NCBI RefSeq assembly: GCF_000226295.1
Contig: NC_016025.1
Coordinates: forward strand, 868,001-932,000
Source of the DNA: Chloracidobacterium thermophilum B
Lineage (GTDB): Bacteria; Acidobacteriota; Blastocatellia; Chloracidobacteriales; Chloracidobacteriaceae
DNA: 64,000 nucleotides
Direction of reading: 5' to 3'
Shown here: positions 1 to 13,525 of the stretch, piece by piece
Layout: each line of letters starts with the position of its first letter
Numbering within the stretch: the first letter of the stretch is position 1
Position numbers and translations under genes: made by a program
The notes under the pieces: generated by a model
What the model was told of the DNA's origin: nothing
Databases searched by the model: none
Seen by the model: the letters and a program-made list of their open reading frames with translations, nothing else

Positions 1-4792
<4,792 letters not shown>

Positions 4793-4843
4793 CCTTGGCA
4801 CGAGAGCATGATGCCCGGCACGATGACGCCGGTCATCACCTGG

Positions 4844-4878
4844 AAAAAACCGCACGGTGGAAGCGAACCACCGTGCGG
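4844..4878 (-). terminator. Rho-independent terminator of the P-domain nuclease gene
   Basis: A perfect 11-bp stem (4850-4860 with 4868-4878, core CCGCACGGTGG) encloses a 7-nt loop and is followed on the minus strand by six T residues (4844-4849). It sits just downstream of the nuclease stop codon and also separates that gene from the convergent helicase gene. Confidence 0.9.
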
Positions 4879-4909
4879 CTGAGTGATGCCAAGCAATGGA
4901 TCAACCGAC

Positions 4910-6733
4910 CTAACGTCCTTTCTCGCGCAGCGCTGCCTGCACTTCTGGCGGCAGGTTCGTGAAGAACCGCATGTTGGTGGCACGTTCGATGTCTGCCACC
5001 GACACCCGGTAGTCTTCCCAGTTGTCGTTGCGGATGCCCTGGCGGTTGGGCATATCCACGGCGATGACCTGCGTATCCCGGTTGATGCGCTCCAGGTCGT
5101 TGTCACCCCGTGGGATCAGCACCACGACTTTCCAGACCCGTTCGGGAATGGCGATGTTGGCGTCACCTCCCTGCCCCGGAATCCGGCCCACTTCGCCGTA
5201 GCTGCCCATGATGGTGTAGGCCTCCATGTCGTTCTGGCGAATCTGGTCGCGGACGTACCGTTCCATCCGCTCCCAAGGCCCCTGGTTGTTGTCCGGCGCC
5301 TGGGGAAGGACATTCGTCATCAGAAATGTGCCGTTGTTAGCCTCGCGCGAAGCTGTACGGTCGGCGCTGGGCAGGTGATGCCCACGGTCATAGCCGCTGC
5401 CGGTGTAGTCAAACGTCGTAACGCGCCGCCAGCCTTCGGGAAGCTGGTTGTCAGTGCTGTTTTCATCGAACTTGCCGCGCCCTTCGCGTCCGAGGTGTGA
5501 CCGGTCGGTGTGCCAGGCCACCCAGTTCGGTTTGGCATCGGCCCGGTTGTACGAAGCCGTGAACTGATCGCGGACGATGAGGTAGTTGTTTTCCTGGCGC
5601 ACATCCGGGACGGCATTCGAGGGATTGCCCAGCAGCAGCGGGCTGTTGTCCGGTGGCGGCGTCGGACGCGGCGGCGCGGGCGGCGGCGTGCGGTCCGTGC
5701 CTGTGACTGACAGCGACCAACTCCGCAGCGTTCCCACATCTCCCCGCTCGCGGTCTTCCACGATGAGCGTCCATTCGCCCTTGGCGTCCGTTCCGTTGAA
5801 ATCGGAAGGGTTGGCCGTAAAGCTGACCGTACCGTTGCCCCGCCCGCCCTCACGGTTGCGTAGCGTTACTTCCTGTCCCTGGGGCGAACGCAGCTTGACT
5901 ACCAGATCGCTGGCGTAGGTGTGGGCAATGTTGACATCCACGCGCACGCCGGTTGTCTTCAGGTCGTCATTGATGGCAATCGTTGAGGTTGTTGTCTGAA
6001 AGTCACGGATGGACGCATTCGGCGTGGCCGTTTGCGTCACGGTACGGCCGCCGGTTGCCGGTGGCGGCTCCGGCGCAGGACGGGTGCCGGTCAGTGCCAG
6101 CGACCAGTTACGCAGTGTGCCGACATCGCCGCCAGCGCGGTCTTCGACCACCAGCGTCCAGTTGCCTTTGGTTGAAACCCCGTTGAAATCAGTGGGGTTG
6201 GCTGTGAAGCTGACCGTACCGGTGCCGCGTCCGCCCTCACGATTGCGCAGCAGCACTTCGCGCCCTTCGGGCGAGCGCAGCTTGACCACCAGATCGCTGG
6301 CATAGCTGTGCGCGATGTTGACATCCACGCGCACGCCGGTTGTTTTCAAATCCTCGGTGATGGCAATCGTGGAAGTTGTTGTCTGGAAGTCACGGATGGC
6401 GGCGTTGGGGGCGGCTGAGGCCGTTACCGTCTGGGTATTGCCGGCTGCGGCAGCCGCAGACGTGGCAGCCGTGGGCGCGGCCGTAGGCGCAGCAGCCGGA
6501 CGGAACATCGAGAAGAGGCTGGCCCGCAGTCGGTCAGCCTGGTTGAAACCTACCCGCGCTGTGTGGGCGGCATCGAGTGAAGTCGGGCTGAACGTTGTCG
6601 GGCGTGCCGGCGTTGTTTCGGAGGGGGTTGGCGCCGGTTGGGGGCGCGTCCGGGGAGCAATGGACTGGTCTTCCACCCGCGCACGTTGCAGACGGGAGAC
6701 AAGGGCAGCGAAGGGATTACCGATGCGCGACAT
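4910..6733 (-). CDS. DNA/RNA non-specific endonuclease (NUC family) with two P-domains
   Basis: A 607-residue protein. Residues 1-100 are a Pro/Ala-rich leader without a recognisable Sec signal peptide. Residues about 101-217 and 232-346 are two nearly identical proprotein-convertase P-domains (SDLVVKLRSP, NWTLVVEDRA / EWTLIVEDRE). About 380-600 is a NUC1/EndA-type nuclease with the signature YDRGHHLPSADR (449-459); the His of DRGH is the expected general base, and N469/N474 may be metal-ligand candidates. The start at 6733 is preferred over the in-frame ATG at 6820 because AAAGG lies 7 nt upstream. It cleaves DNA and RNA without sequence specificity by family analogy. P-domains usually sit on secreted enzymes, so export by a non-Sec route is possible. 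A terminator follows the stop. Confidence 0.88.
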   Translation of the reverse strand: MSRIGNPFAALVSRLQRARVEDQSIAPRTRPQPAPTPSETTPARPTTFSPTSLDAAHTARVGFNQADRLRASLFSMFRPAAAPTAAPTAATSAAAAAGNTQTVTASAAPNAAIRDFQTTTSTIAITEDLKTTGVRVDVNIAHSYASDLVVKLRSPEGREVLLRNREGGRGTGTVSFTANPTDFNGVSTKGNWTLVVEDRAGGDVGTLRNWSLALTGTRPAPEPPPATGGRTVTQTATPNASIRDFQTTTSTIAINDDLKTTGVRVDVNIAHTYASDLVVKLRSPQGQEVTLRNREGGRGNGTVSFTANPSDFNGTDAKGEWTLIVEDRERGDVGTLRSWSLSVTGTDRTPPPAPPRPTPPPDNSPLLLGNPSNAVPDVRQENNYLIVRDQFTASYNRADAKPNWVAWHTDRSHLGREGRGKFDENSTDNQLPEGWRRVTTFDYTGSGYDRGHHLPSADRTASREANNGTFLMTNVLPQAPDNNQGPWERMERYVRDQIRQNDMEAYTIMGSYGEVGRIPGQGGDANIAIPERVWKVVVLIPRGDNDLERINRDTQVIAVDMPNRQGIRNDNWEDYRVSVADIERATNMRFFTNLPPEVQAALREKGR

Positions 6734-7038
6734 GACAAACCTTTCAAAAAGACCACAGGGGCGAATGAAAAAATAGGTAACGGCTCTGGTGCCGGGTGGA
6801 CCCATACCAGGGCTTTCCACACCATGTTATCGCCCCGGTCAGGCGCGTGTTGCGTCCGGCTAAGTCTTTTCTGGAAAAATAGTTAGGACACAAGCCGGAA
6901 TGTAAACGGGAGATTTCAGAAGAGGCTCTTGCCGCCACCGATGACACAGAAACGCAACATTATGAGAACGTCCGTGACACAGCAGGTCCATCTTTTCTGG
7001 AAGGAAGTTACACCCCTAGCCGGAAGGTAAACAGAAGA
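6734..7038. other. 305-bp intergenic stretch between nuclease start and helicase end
   Basis: It holds the nuclease ribosome-binding site at its left edge and most of an imperfect direct repeat (see the repeat entry). No credible gene is present; short frames here are not supported. Confidence 0.5.
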
Positions 7039-7053
7039 TTACAGGAAGAGCCT
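6865..7053. repeat. Imperfect direct repeat of about 63 bp at the island edge
   Basis: Copy 1 (6865-6928) and copy 2 (6991-7053) both begin TCTTTTCTGGAA and share AGCCGGAA.GTAAAC and the final GAGGCT/GAGCCT. Copy 2 includes the last codons of the helicase at 7039, so copy 1 resembles a duplicated gene end. It may mark the border of the AT-richer island. Confidence 0.6.
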
Positions 7054-9405
7054 TTCACAGGTAGCCGAGATAAAAGGCAAAACATCTCTGGGCAATGTTG
7101 GTAGCTTGATTCCGTCTTGAGGTTGCCTTGAAGGTTGCGGGTGCATTCTTGGTTGTTGTGTCGAAATCGTATCCGGCTTGGACACACCAGTGGAATCCTG
7201 CACTGGTTCTGATTTATCCCAGTTTATTCCATGGGAATCAAACGAAGCTTCTTTCAGGTTTTTCGCCATAACACAGAAGTATTCAAGTTTTTTCCACTCA
7301 CTGCGGTCACCGATAACATACAGCCGTTCCCGGGCGCGGCTGATAGCCACATTGAGCAGATTGGGTTTTTGAGCAGACCAACTTTTTGCAAGTGGTTTCT
7401 TTGGGTTTCCACCCAGCACCAAGATCACAATGTCAGCTTCCTTTCCTTGACTTGCGTGTACTGTACCGACCTTTTTTTCATCAAGTTTGTAATTCTCAGC
7501 TTTATTTTTCAGTTCTTCAGCAACGGAGCGGAAAGGAGTGATGAGATAGATGTTCTTAGGATTAACTTTCCTGATTTCTACCAGCTCTTTGAGCAGCTTA
7601 TCAAGTGCCTCCCCTTCTTCCTCAATCCAGTGACCTTTTGACTTCTGCCCGCACACATGAATCCAAGCTGGTTCAGGTAGAACACAGGATGTACTAACTT
7701 TGCCATGAATCATCAATCCTCCGTAGGCAATCTTGTTAATAATGGAAAACATAGGTTCGCTGCAACGCCAATGGACGCGCAATGGGCAGCTGACCCAGAT
7801 ATTTTCTTTCTTTTCTTTACTCTTTTGTTTAATCAATCCTTCAATTGTCGTTCCCCATCTACTGGCCCGGTCGGCTAGGTGCTGAACTGACGAACGACTT
7901 GGGCGAAATTCTGCTTCTACTCCAAGAGTTTCTGCCAGCTTTTTTTCAAGCTCCCCCGGTAAAGTGACAATGGGTTCGAGCTGTAGTGGGTCACCAACAA
8001 CAACGACCCGCCGCGCCCGCCAGATGGCACCGACGGCCTGCTGCGGAGCTGCCTGCCCGGCTTCGTCAACAAGCAACCAGCCAATCCCGCCCTTTCCGAT
8101 ACCGGAAAACATCCGTCCGACGGAGGCAAATGTCGTCGAGATGACTGGTACAATAAAGCACAGGGCATCAAGAGCGTGCTGGCAGGCCTGTTCTTCTGAC
8201 GAAAGCTTGCCTTCCAACCACTCACGGACAACCTGCAACAGGGCGAGCCACTCTTCAGGGTAAGCTTCAATGAACGCCCGATGCAGGTCGAGCGCGGCAA
8301 GAAACAGGTTCTGACGTTCTAAAAACCATTCTTTGCTATGGAAAGGTGATGACTTTTCGCGATCGTCTTCCTTTTGAGAATGTAAAGGGTTATTTTCAGC
8401 AGTACTTTTCACTTTCTCTCTCGATTTTTTCTCAGCTTTTAAGACATCATTAAACTTCTTCCGAGCCTCTTCTAACTCGATCGCCGGCTGAGCTTTTCCA
8501 TCTTTCAGCGAGAGAAGATGCTGACGTAACCCACTGGAAGCTGCTTCCGAGTCGCAGAGTGCACGAATGAACTTCTGACAATTCTCCTTTTTTCCCAGTG
8601 CGGCTGAAATTAGTCCCCAAGCTTTCTCTTCCGTCTCTTCAGCAGCTTTGATACTATCTTGCTCAGGAACGTCTTTTTTTCGGCCATTGAGGAGCCTTGT
8701 GGCGATGTCGCGAAAATAGTCATGGCCTCTGACTCTTTCCTGCGACACAGAGGCCATGCGTGGCAGCTCCAAAGAAATGTTTTCAACAGGGCTATTATTC
8801 GATGATGCTACAACAATGGAGTGATCACGTAGTTCTTCCTTCAGAGGACGGTAGCCAAATTCTTGGTTACTAATGTTAATCTTTATTTCTTCGAAAATTC
8901 CTTTCCTATCTTCTTGAAGCTTTGATAATTTTAGGGCGCGTCCGACTACAACCATTGCGACAATGTCACGAAGTAGGACCGTTTTTCCCGTGCCAGGTGG
9001 ACCATTGACAGCAAAAAGACCTTCCTTTAAGGCGGAGGTACTCGTATCTTCCTCGTGGGCTTCTCTTTTTTCGGCAAACTCCTCGCACATAGCATTGATA
9101 GCGAGCTGCTGGCTGAAAACAAGGGGGTAATCACTTGGCCAGCATCCAAGTGGAAAATTTTCTGGTCTCAGCTTTTCCCAAACTTTTTGGTCTTTACGCA
9201 CATCTATTTTTTGGGTTTGCTTAGTGAAGTAGCTTTGCAAAGCTTTTCCGAAGTTATTTTCACCTGCTTTGGTTATCTTGTAGAGATCATTAATAAAAAA
9301 ACTGCTGGTAGGAACACTGTCAATGTCAACTTCGACTTCATTGTCCTGGTATTCACTTTGAGGACTAAGAAAGGGAAAATCACTTTCATCATTTTTTTTG
9401 TTCAC
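7039..9405 (-). CDS. UPF1/DNA2-type superfamily 1 helicase, probable C-terminal part of a split gene
   Basis: A 788-residue frame with a GTG start. Superfamily 1 motifs in order: NGPPGTGKTVLLRD (Walker A), SSNNSPVEN (motif Ib region), WLLVDEAGQAAPQQ (Walker B), VVVGDPLQLEP (motif III), GTVHASQGKEADIV (motif V), NVAISRARERLYVIGD (motif VI). The C-terminal 60 residues are low complexity. Base composition is markedly AT-richer than the flanks, suggesting acquisition by transfer. The GTG start has no clear ribosome-binding site and lies inside the upstream frame; deleting one A of the A8 run at 9392-9399 would join both frames into about 1,020 residues. From memory, related helicases carry the upstream domain on the same chain. 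A defence or RNA/DNA surveillance role is inference. Confidence 0.85.
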   Translation of the reverse strand: MNKKNDESDFPFLSPQSEYQDNEVEVDIDSVPTSSFFINDLYKITKAGENNFGKALQSYFTKQTQKIDVRKDQKVWEKLRPENFPLGCWPSDYPLVFSQQLAINAMCEEFAEKREAHEEDTSTSALKEGLFAVNGPPGTGKTVLLRDIVAMVVVGRALKLSKLQEDRKGIFEEIKINISNQEFGYRPLKEELRDHSIVVASSNNSPVENISLELPRMASVSQERVRGHDYFRDIATRLLNGRKKDVPEQDSIKAAEETEEKAWGLISAALGKKENCQKFIRALCDSEAASSGLRQHLLSLKDGKAQPAIELEEARKKFNDVLKAEKKSREKVKSTAENNPLHSQKEDDREKSSPFHSKEWFLERQNLFLAALDLHRAFIEAYPEEWLALLQVVREWLEGKLSSEEQACQHALDALCFIVPVISTTFASVGRMFSGIGKGGIGWLLVDEAGQAAPQQAVGAIWRARRVVVVGDPLQLEPIVTLPGELEKKLAETLGVEAEFRPSRSSVQHLADRASRWGTTIEGLIKQKSKEKKENIWVSCPLRVHWRCSEPMFSIINKIAYGGLMIHGKVSTSCVLPEPAWIHVCGQKSKGHWIEEEGEALDKLLKELVEIRKVNPKNIYLITPFRSVAEELKNKAENYKLDEKKVGTVHASQGKEADIVILVLGGNPKKPLAKSWSAQKPNLLNVAISRARERLYVIGDRSEWKKLEYFCVMAKNLKEASFDSHGINWDKSEPVQDSTGVSKPDTISTQQPRMHPQPSRQPQDGIKLPTLPRDVLPFISATCERLFL

Positions 9406-10087
9406 TTAGCCTAACAGACTTCACCAGCATGCTTATTTCTTCTCCGAGGAGTTCCTCGGGAAATTGACATTTTTCAGCTATGTGTGTTATAAGCTTATCA
9501 ATACACTCTTTACTTCCTCCCATTCTCCTGAATTCTTCCCAATTTTTTTCGATATACTCAATTAGTTCTTTTCTAAGTTCAAATAATTTGTTATAACAGC
9601 CTTCTGCAACATAAGAATTTTCATTGTAAGAACCCTCTTTTTCCAAGGTTTTCAAGACTTTTTCTCCGCTGTCCTTACACCCTAAAACAATACCAGACGC
9701 CCAAGCATTCAGTGTCAGGTTGAGAGTATCTGGTATTGGCTGTCCGTACTTATCAAAGTGTAGATCAAAGAGACGTGCAGTTACTTCTGTAGCATTCTGC
9801 TTTTTTTTATCTTTTGGATCGATGTGCTTTACCAATTTCTCTACCAATTCTTGGGTATCATAAAGCCCACAATGCACAACATACCTCCAGTGCGTTTTTT
9901 GATGTTCCTCGCGTTCTTGGTGTTTGTGGCCTTTCTCCCACGGCAGCAATGCGTTTCCACCTTTCACAAGGTATGATGGCTGGTATTTGTCATCTGGTTT
10001 CTCCTTACTGATCTGCTGAGGGGACAGGGCTTCGACAGCACGCCAGAAAGCCAAAACTTTGAGGATTGCGTCTTTTTCTGTGCTCAT
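9389..10087 (-). CDS. Uncharacterised protein, probable N-terminal domain of the adjacent helicase
   Basis: About 232 residues from ATG 10087 (alternative upstream start at 10126). The N-terminus reads ILKVLAFWRAVEALSPQQ, a motif I associate with the N-terminus of large DNA2/NAM7-type helicases, followed by WRYVVHCGLYD and a helical, charged C-terminal half. No catalytic motif is visible. It overlaps the helicase frame by 17 bp and ends at TGA directly after an A8 tract (CAA AAA AAA TGA). It shares the low-GC composition of the helicase. It is either a separately translated subunit, one product of transcript slippage at A8, or the 5' half of a frameshifted gene. Confidence 0.65.
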   Translation of the reverse strand: MSTEKDAILKVLAFWRAVEALSPQQISKEKPDDKYQPSYLVKGGNALLPWEKGHKHQEREEHQKTHWRYVVHCGLYDTQELVEKLVKHIDPKDKKKQNATEVTARLFDLHFDKYGQPIPDTLNLTLNAWASGIVLGCKDSGEKVLKTLEKEGSYNENSYVAEGCYNKLFELRKELIEYIEKNWEEFRRMGGSKECIDKLITHIAEKCQFPEELLGEEISMLVKSVRLSEQKK

Positions 10088-10236
10088 TGCCTTACGACCT
10101 CGTTCGCTTTTGCTGCCAGCCGGCACCGATGAGAAGTTCGCGTCACCCCGAATACCAATGGCATACCAAATGTGTTACATGATACTCATCTTGAGGCCGA
10201 TCTCAAGGCACCAAACCTGATCAAGGAAACAAACGG

Positions 10237-10848
10237 ATGTCGCGCCGTTCGTGGTTTGCCAAGCTGTTCCTCAAAGATGAGGAACTCTACTTCTTCGGCG
10301 TCCAGCTCGTCATTCGCGCCTTCGGCGAAGACACCCTCCGCCGGCGGCTGGCCACGGTCGTGGCCGACCCGGATGGCGATCTTCAGGATGTTGCCGCCAA
10401 GCAGCGTTACTTCAAGCGCATTGTGGCCCTGCTGCTCGAACAGGAACCCTACTGGACGCACGCCTACTGGGAATATGTTACCGGCGAGGAAGGACAGACC
10501 ATGTTCGAGGAATGGTCGGCAGAACTGGCGGCTTCCTCGGCAACCGAAGATGAAGAAGTCGGCGACGACGTGGACCAGATGCGCCGTCTCTCCAACCGCA
10601 AGGACTACGTCGCGGCAACCATTCTGCTGCTGCTGAGCGTCCCATACCCGCCCGGTGAGGCCGTCACCGATGAGCGGCGCTACTGGCAGCGTGAAACCCT
10701 GCGCTCGCTCGTCAACGGCATTCTGTACGTCAACCCGGAGACGATTCTGGCCGACGCCGTGTTCGTCATGCCGGGCAGTCCCGAAGACGGCCTCTCCGAA
10801 GAAGACCTCCTGACGGGCGGGTGGAGTCACCTGCGCGTCATCATGTGA
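10237..10848 (+). CDS. Hypothetical acidic protein
   Basis: 203 residues, not recognised. It begins MSRRSWFAKLFLKDEELYFF, has an acidic middle (EDEEVGDDVDQM), a hydrophobic stretch AATILLLLSV and a conserved-looking end (VNGILYVNPETI). No signal peptide is evident. AAGGAAAC lies about 9 nt before the ATG and supports this start. The stop lies 10 bp before the following VWA gene, so the two are probably co-transcribed. GC returns to the chromosomal level here, marking the right edge of the AT-rich island. Confidence 0.7.
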   Translation: MSRRSWFAKLFLKDEELYFFGVQLVIRAFGEDTLRRRLATVVADPDGDLQDVAAKQRYFKRIVALLLEQEPYWTHAYWEYVTGEEGQTMFEEWSAELAASSATEDEEVGDDVDQMRRLSNRKDYVAATILLLLSVPYPPGEAVTDERRYWQRETLRSLVNGILYVNPETILADAVFVMPGSPEDGLSEEDLLTGGWSHLRVIM

Positions 10849-10858
10849 GTTGCCCCCT

Positions 10859-11884
10859 ATGTCCCTACGCTGGCCTGGCTTTTTTCCGGCGCTTCTGGTC
10901 ACGTTGCTGTTTCCCTTGCTCAATCCGGCCCAGGACGGCGGACGCCCACGCCCGGCCACACCGCCGCTGCCCGACCCCGGCGATGAAATCGCCCTCGTTG
11001 CTGACTCGCGGGGTGTTGTGTTCAGTGTCGTGGACGAGCGCGGGCGCATCGTCTCCAACCTGCAAGCCTCTGACTTCGAGCTTTATGAAGACGGACAGCG
11101 ACAGACCATTGACCTTTTTCGCACAAGCAACGAACTGCCGCTGATGCTGGCCGTCCTGCTCGACACCAGCGACAGCCAGGCATCGCTTTTGCCAGCCGAA
11201 AAACGCGCTGTGGATGTGTTCTTCGATGCGTTTTTCCGCCCCGGCAAAGACTACGGCGCGCTGGCGACCTTTGGCGGCGAAGTCCATCTCGTCAACGGAC
11301 TGACCAGCCACCTCAAATCACTCAAAACCGCCCTCGGACGCATCGAACGCGAACAGCTTTTCCGCGATGAAGCCAACGGCACACCGCCTCTCGGCACAGC
11401 GCTCTATGACGCGCTGGACATCACCGGGCGCGAAATTCTCGAAGGACACACCGCCCGGCGGGTCATCGGCAGCGGCGGCGCGCGCCGCGCCATTCGCCGG
11501 GCCATTTGCGTTCTGACCGACGGCCGCGACACCGCCAGCCAGCTTTCGCCGGGGCGCGTGGCGGCCAGTCTGCGCCGGCGCGGGATTGTCGTCTATGCGC
11601 TCGGTCTCGGCGACCGCTTCCGGTTCGGCGACGTGGACCGCGACGCCCTCGAACAGCTCTGCACCGCCACCGGGGGCAAGGCATTCTTCCCTACCGACGA
11701 AGCCGATCTGGAACGGAGCTTCAAACGCATCGTGGACGATCTCAGCGGGCAGTACATTGCCGTCTATCGCCCGACGGGGCCGCCCGGCGCAGCTGCCCGG
11801 CGGACGGTGGAGGTTCGTCCCCGCGACCGGCGGCTGCGGGTCTTTTCCCAAACCGAATACACTTCCGAGTACGACACCCCATGA
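10859..11884 (+). CDS. Exported VWA-domain protein of acidobacterial type
   Basis: 341 residues from ATG 10859 (an upstream TTG at 10850 is in frame but less likely). The N-terminus has a signal-like hydrophobic segment ending near NPAQ. The fold begins VFSVVDERGRIVSNLQ and DFELYEDGQRQTID, the pre-VWA strand typical of the VWFA-related acidobacterial family. The MIDAS DxSxS is LLDTSDSQAS, followed by AVCVLTDGRD-type sequence (ICVLTDGRD) and ALGLGDRFRFGD. It likely binds metal and a protein partner outside the inner membrane. Its stop overlaps the start of the OmpA-family gene (ATGA), indicating translational coupling. Confidence 0.85.
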   Translation: MSLRWPGFFPALLVTLLFPLLNPAQDGGRPRPATPPLPDPGDEIALVADSRGVVFSVVDERGRIVSNLQASDFELYEDGQRQTIDLFRTSNELPLMLAVLLDTSDSQASLLPAEKRAVDVFFDAFFRPGKDYGALATFGGEVHLVNGLTSHLKSLKTALGRIEREQLFRDEANGTPPLGTALYDALDITGREILEGHTARRVIGSGGARRAIRRAICVLTDGRDTASQLSPGRVAASLRRRGIVVYALGLGDRFRFGDVDRDALEQLCTATGGKAFFPTDEADLERSFKRIVDDLSGQYIAVYRPTGPPGAAARRTVEVRPRDRRLRVFSQTEYTSEYDTP

Positions 11885-13443
11885 CAGAACCGACCATGCA
11901 CCACAGGATAGGCCGGCTGTTCCTGGCCGCGGCCCTTAGCCTCGCTGCCCTGTGCCCGGCTGCGGCGCAGCAGCTTCCGCCCGTGCCGCGCAGCGATGTC
12001 ACCTTTCGCACCGTCACCATCCGCTATCCGTTCGACCGCGAAGTGCGCGTCCCGATGGTGGGCACCCAGCGGTTCGGGGCAAATGTCAGCGGCGAGGCCG
12101 TCGTCGAACGGCGCAGCAGCATTACGAAAATCTCCCTGACGCTCAAACGGCTGCCCCGCCCGGCCACGGTCGGGCCGATGGCCGCCACATACGTCATGTG
12201 GGCCGTGACGCCCGAAGGCATCTGCGACAACCTGGGCGAATACCGCAAGCGGCAGAGCGACACACTCGACGGCTGGTTCGGCTCGGAAATCAGCACCACG
12301 ACCCGTCACCGCAACTTCAGCCTGATCGTCACGGCCGAACCGCACTATCTGGTCACGTCGCCCTCGCGCCTCGTTGTGGCAGCCAATGCCGAAGTCCGTA
12401 CCGGACAGGTTTTCGTTGCCGACAACGAAATTGACTTCTCCGGCGATGCCGACGTGGAAAACCGCATCGTCAGCCCGGAGCCACCAGCGGCTGGGCGCGA
12501 TCCGCGCTATCCGCCGGAGCTGCTTCAGGCGCAGCGCGCCCGCGATATTGCGCGTTATTACGAAGCCGATCAGCTTGCCCCCCAACTGATGGCCGCCGCC
12601 GGCGATGCCTTTGCGGCGGCCGAAGACCTCTACCGCCGCGGCCGCCGCGATGAAGCCGCCGAAACGGCCGATACGGCCATCCGGCTGGCCGAGCGGGCGC
12701 GTCGCATTGCCACGGCGCGCCGCGCTGCCGAACGCCGCCGTCAGGAACTGGCAGCCAAGGATGATGTCATTGCCGAACTTCAGGATCGGGTCGGGCAGAT
12801 TCCCACCCTGCAGGCGCAGCTCGACAACGAACGGCGGCTGCGGCGCGAAGTCGAGGCCGACCGGGAGCGCCTGCGCGATGCTTACAACCGGCTGGCGGCC
12901 GACAAAACGCAGGGGGATGCCAATACAGCCAGTTTGCGCGAGGAAATCCGCCGCCTGCGCAGCGAACTCGACCGCGCCCAGGCCGCAACCCGCGAAGCGC
13001 GCATCAAAGCCCTGCGGGAAGAACTGGCCCGTCTCTTTGGCGATGCCCGGTTTGAAGCGCGCGGCTCGGTGCTCGTACTGCCGGACAGCGATTTCATCAC
13101 TACGCCCCGCCAGCCTATGGCTCTGACGCCAGCGGCAATGGCCAAACTCGACCGGCTGGTGGAGTTTCTGCGCCTGACGGAAGCCGCTGTCCGCATCGAA
13201 GCCTACAGCGACAACACCGGAACGGAACAAAGCCGCCAGGACTTCTGCCGTGAGCGCGGGCAACTCGTGCTGGGCTACCTGACGGCGCGCGGCATTCCAA
13301 CCGAGCGCGTCCAGGCGTTTGCCATGGGCAACACCAATCCGCGCCAGCCAAACACCACGCCCCGCGGCCGGACCGCCAACCGGCGCGTCGAGCTGATTCT
13401 GCCGCCACCTTCCGAACTCGAAAGCGCCACGGCTACGCCATGA
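11881..13443 (+). CDS. Exported protein with coiled coil and C-terminal OmpA domain
   Basis: 520 residues. A signal peptide (LFLAAALSLAALCPAAAQ) is followed by a beta-rich region of about 170 residues, then an Ala/Arg/Glu-rich helical stretch with repeated heptads (about 215-380) and an OmpA/MotB-like peptidoglycan-binding domain at the end: RIEAYSDNTGTEQSRQ, RERGQLVLGYL, RGIPTERVQAFAMG and the RTANRRVEL motif. It probably anchors the cell envelope to peptidoglycan, perhaps with the VWA protein it is coupled to by a 4-bp overlap. The longer open frame upstream of ATG 11881 overlaps the VWA gene and is not used. Confidence 0.87.
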   Translation: MTEPTMHHRIGRLFLAAALSLAALCPAAAQQLPPVPRSDVTFRTVTIRYPFDREVRVPMVGTQRFGANVSGEAVVERRSSITKISLTLKRLPRPATVGPMAATYVMWAVTPEGICDNLGEYRKRQSDTLDGWFGSEISTTTRHRNFSLIVTAEPHYLVTSPSRLVVAANAEVRTGQVFVADNEIDFSGDADVENRIVSPEPPAAGRDPRYPPELLQAQRARDIARYYEADQLAPQLMAAAGDAFAAAEDLYRRGRRDEAAETADTAIRLAERARRIATARRAAERRRQELAAKDDVIAELQDRVGQIPTLQAQLDNERRLRREVEADRERLRDAYNRLAADKTQGDANTASLREEIRRLRSELDRAQAATREARIKALREELARLFGDARFEARGSVLVLPDSDFITTPRQPMALTPAAMAKLDRLVEFLRLTEAAVRIEAYSDNTGTEQSRQDFCRERGQLVLGYLTARGIPTERVQAFAMGNTNPRQPNTTPRGRTANRRVELILPPPSELESATATP

Positions 13444-13464
13444 TGGCCGACACGTAACCGGAAC

Positions 13465-13503
13465 CCTTCCTGCCCTGTCCCAACGAGAGACAAGGCAGGA
13501 AGG
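13465..13503. terminator. Inverted repeat between convergent genes
   Basis: CCTTCCTGCC (13465-13474) pairs perfectly with GGCAGGAAGG (13494-13503). It lies midway between the convergent stops at 13443 and 13526 and can serve both. No T-run follows, so termination efficiency is uncertain. Confidence 0.55.
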
Positions 13504-13525
13504 CTCCCACAGAGCTTGATGTCCA

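Noticed and set aside
11764-13263. Long open frame on the minus strand (499 codons) opposite the OmpA gene
   Set aside because: High-GC shadow of the real gene; no domain, no ribosome-binding site and poor amino-acid composition.
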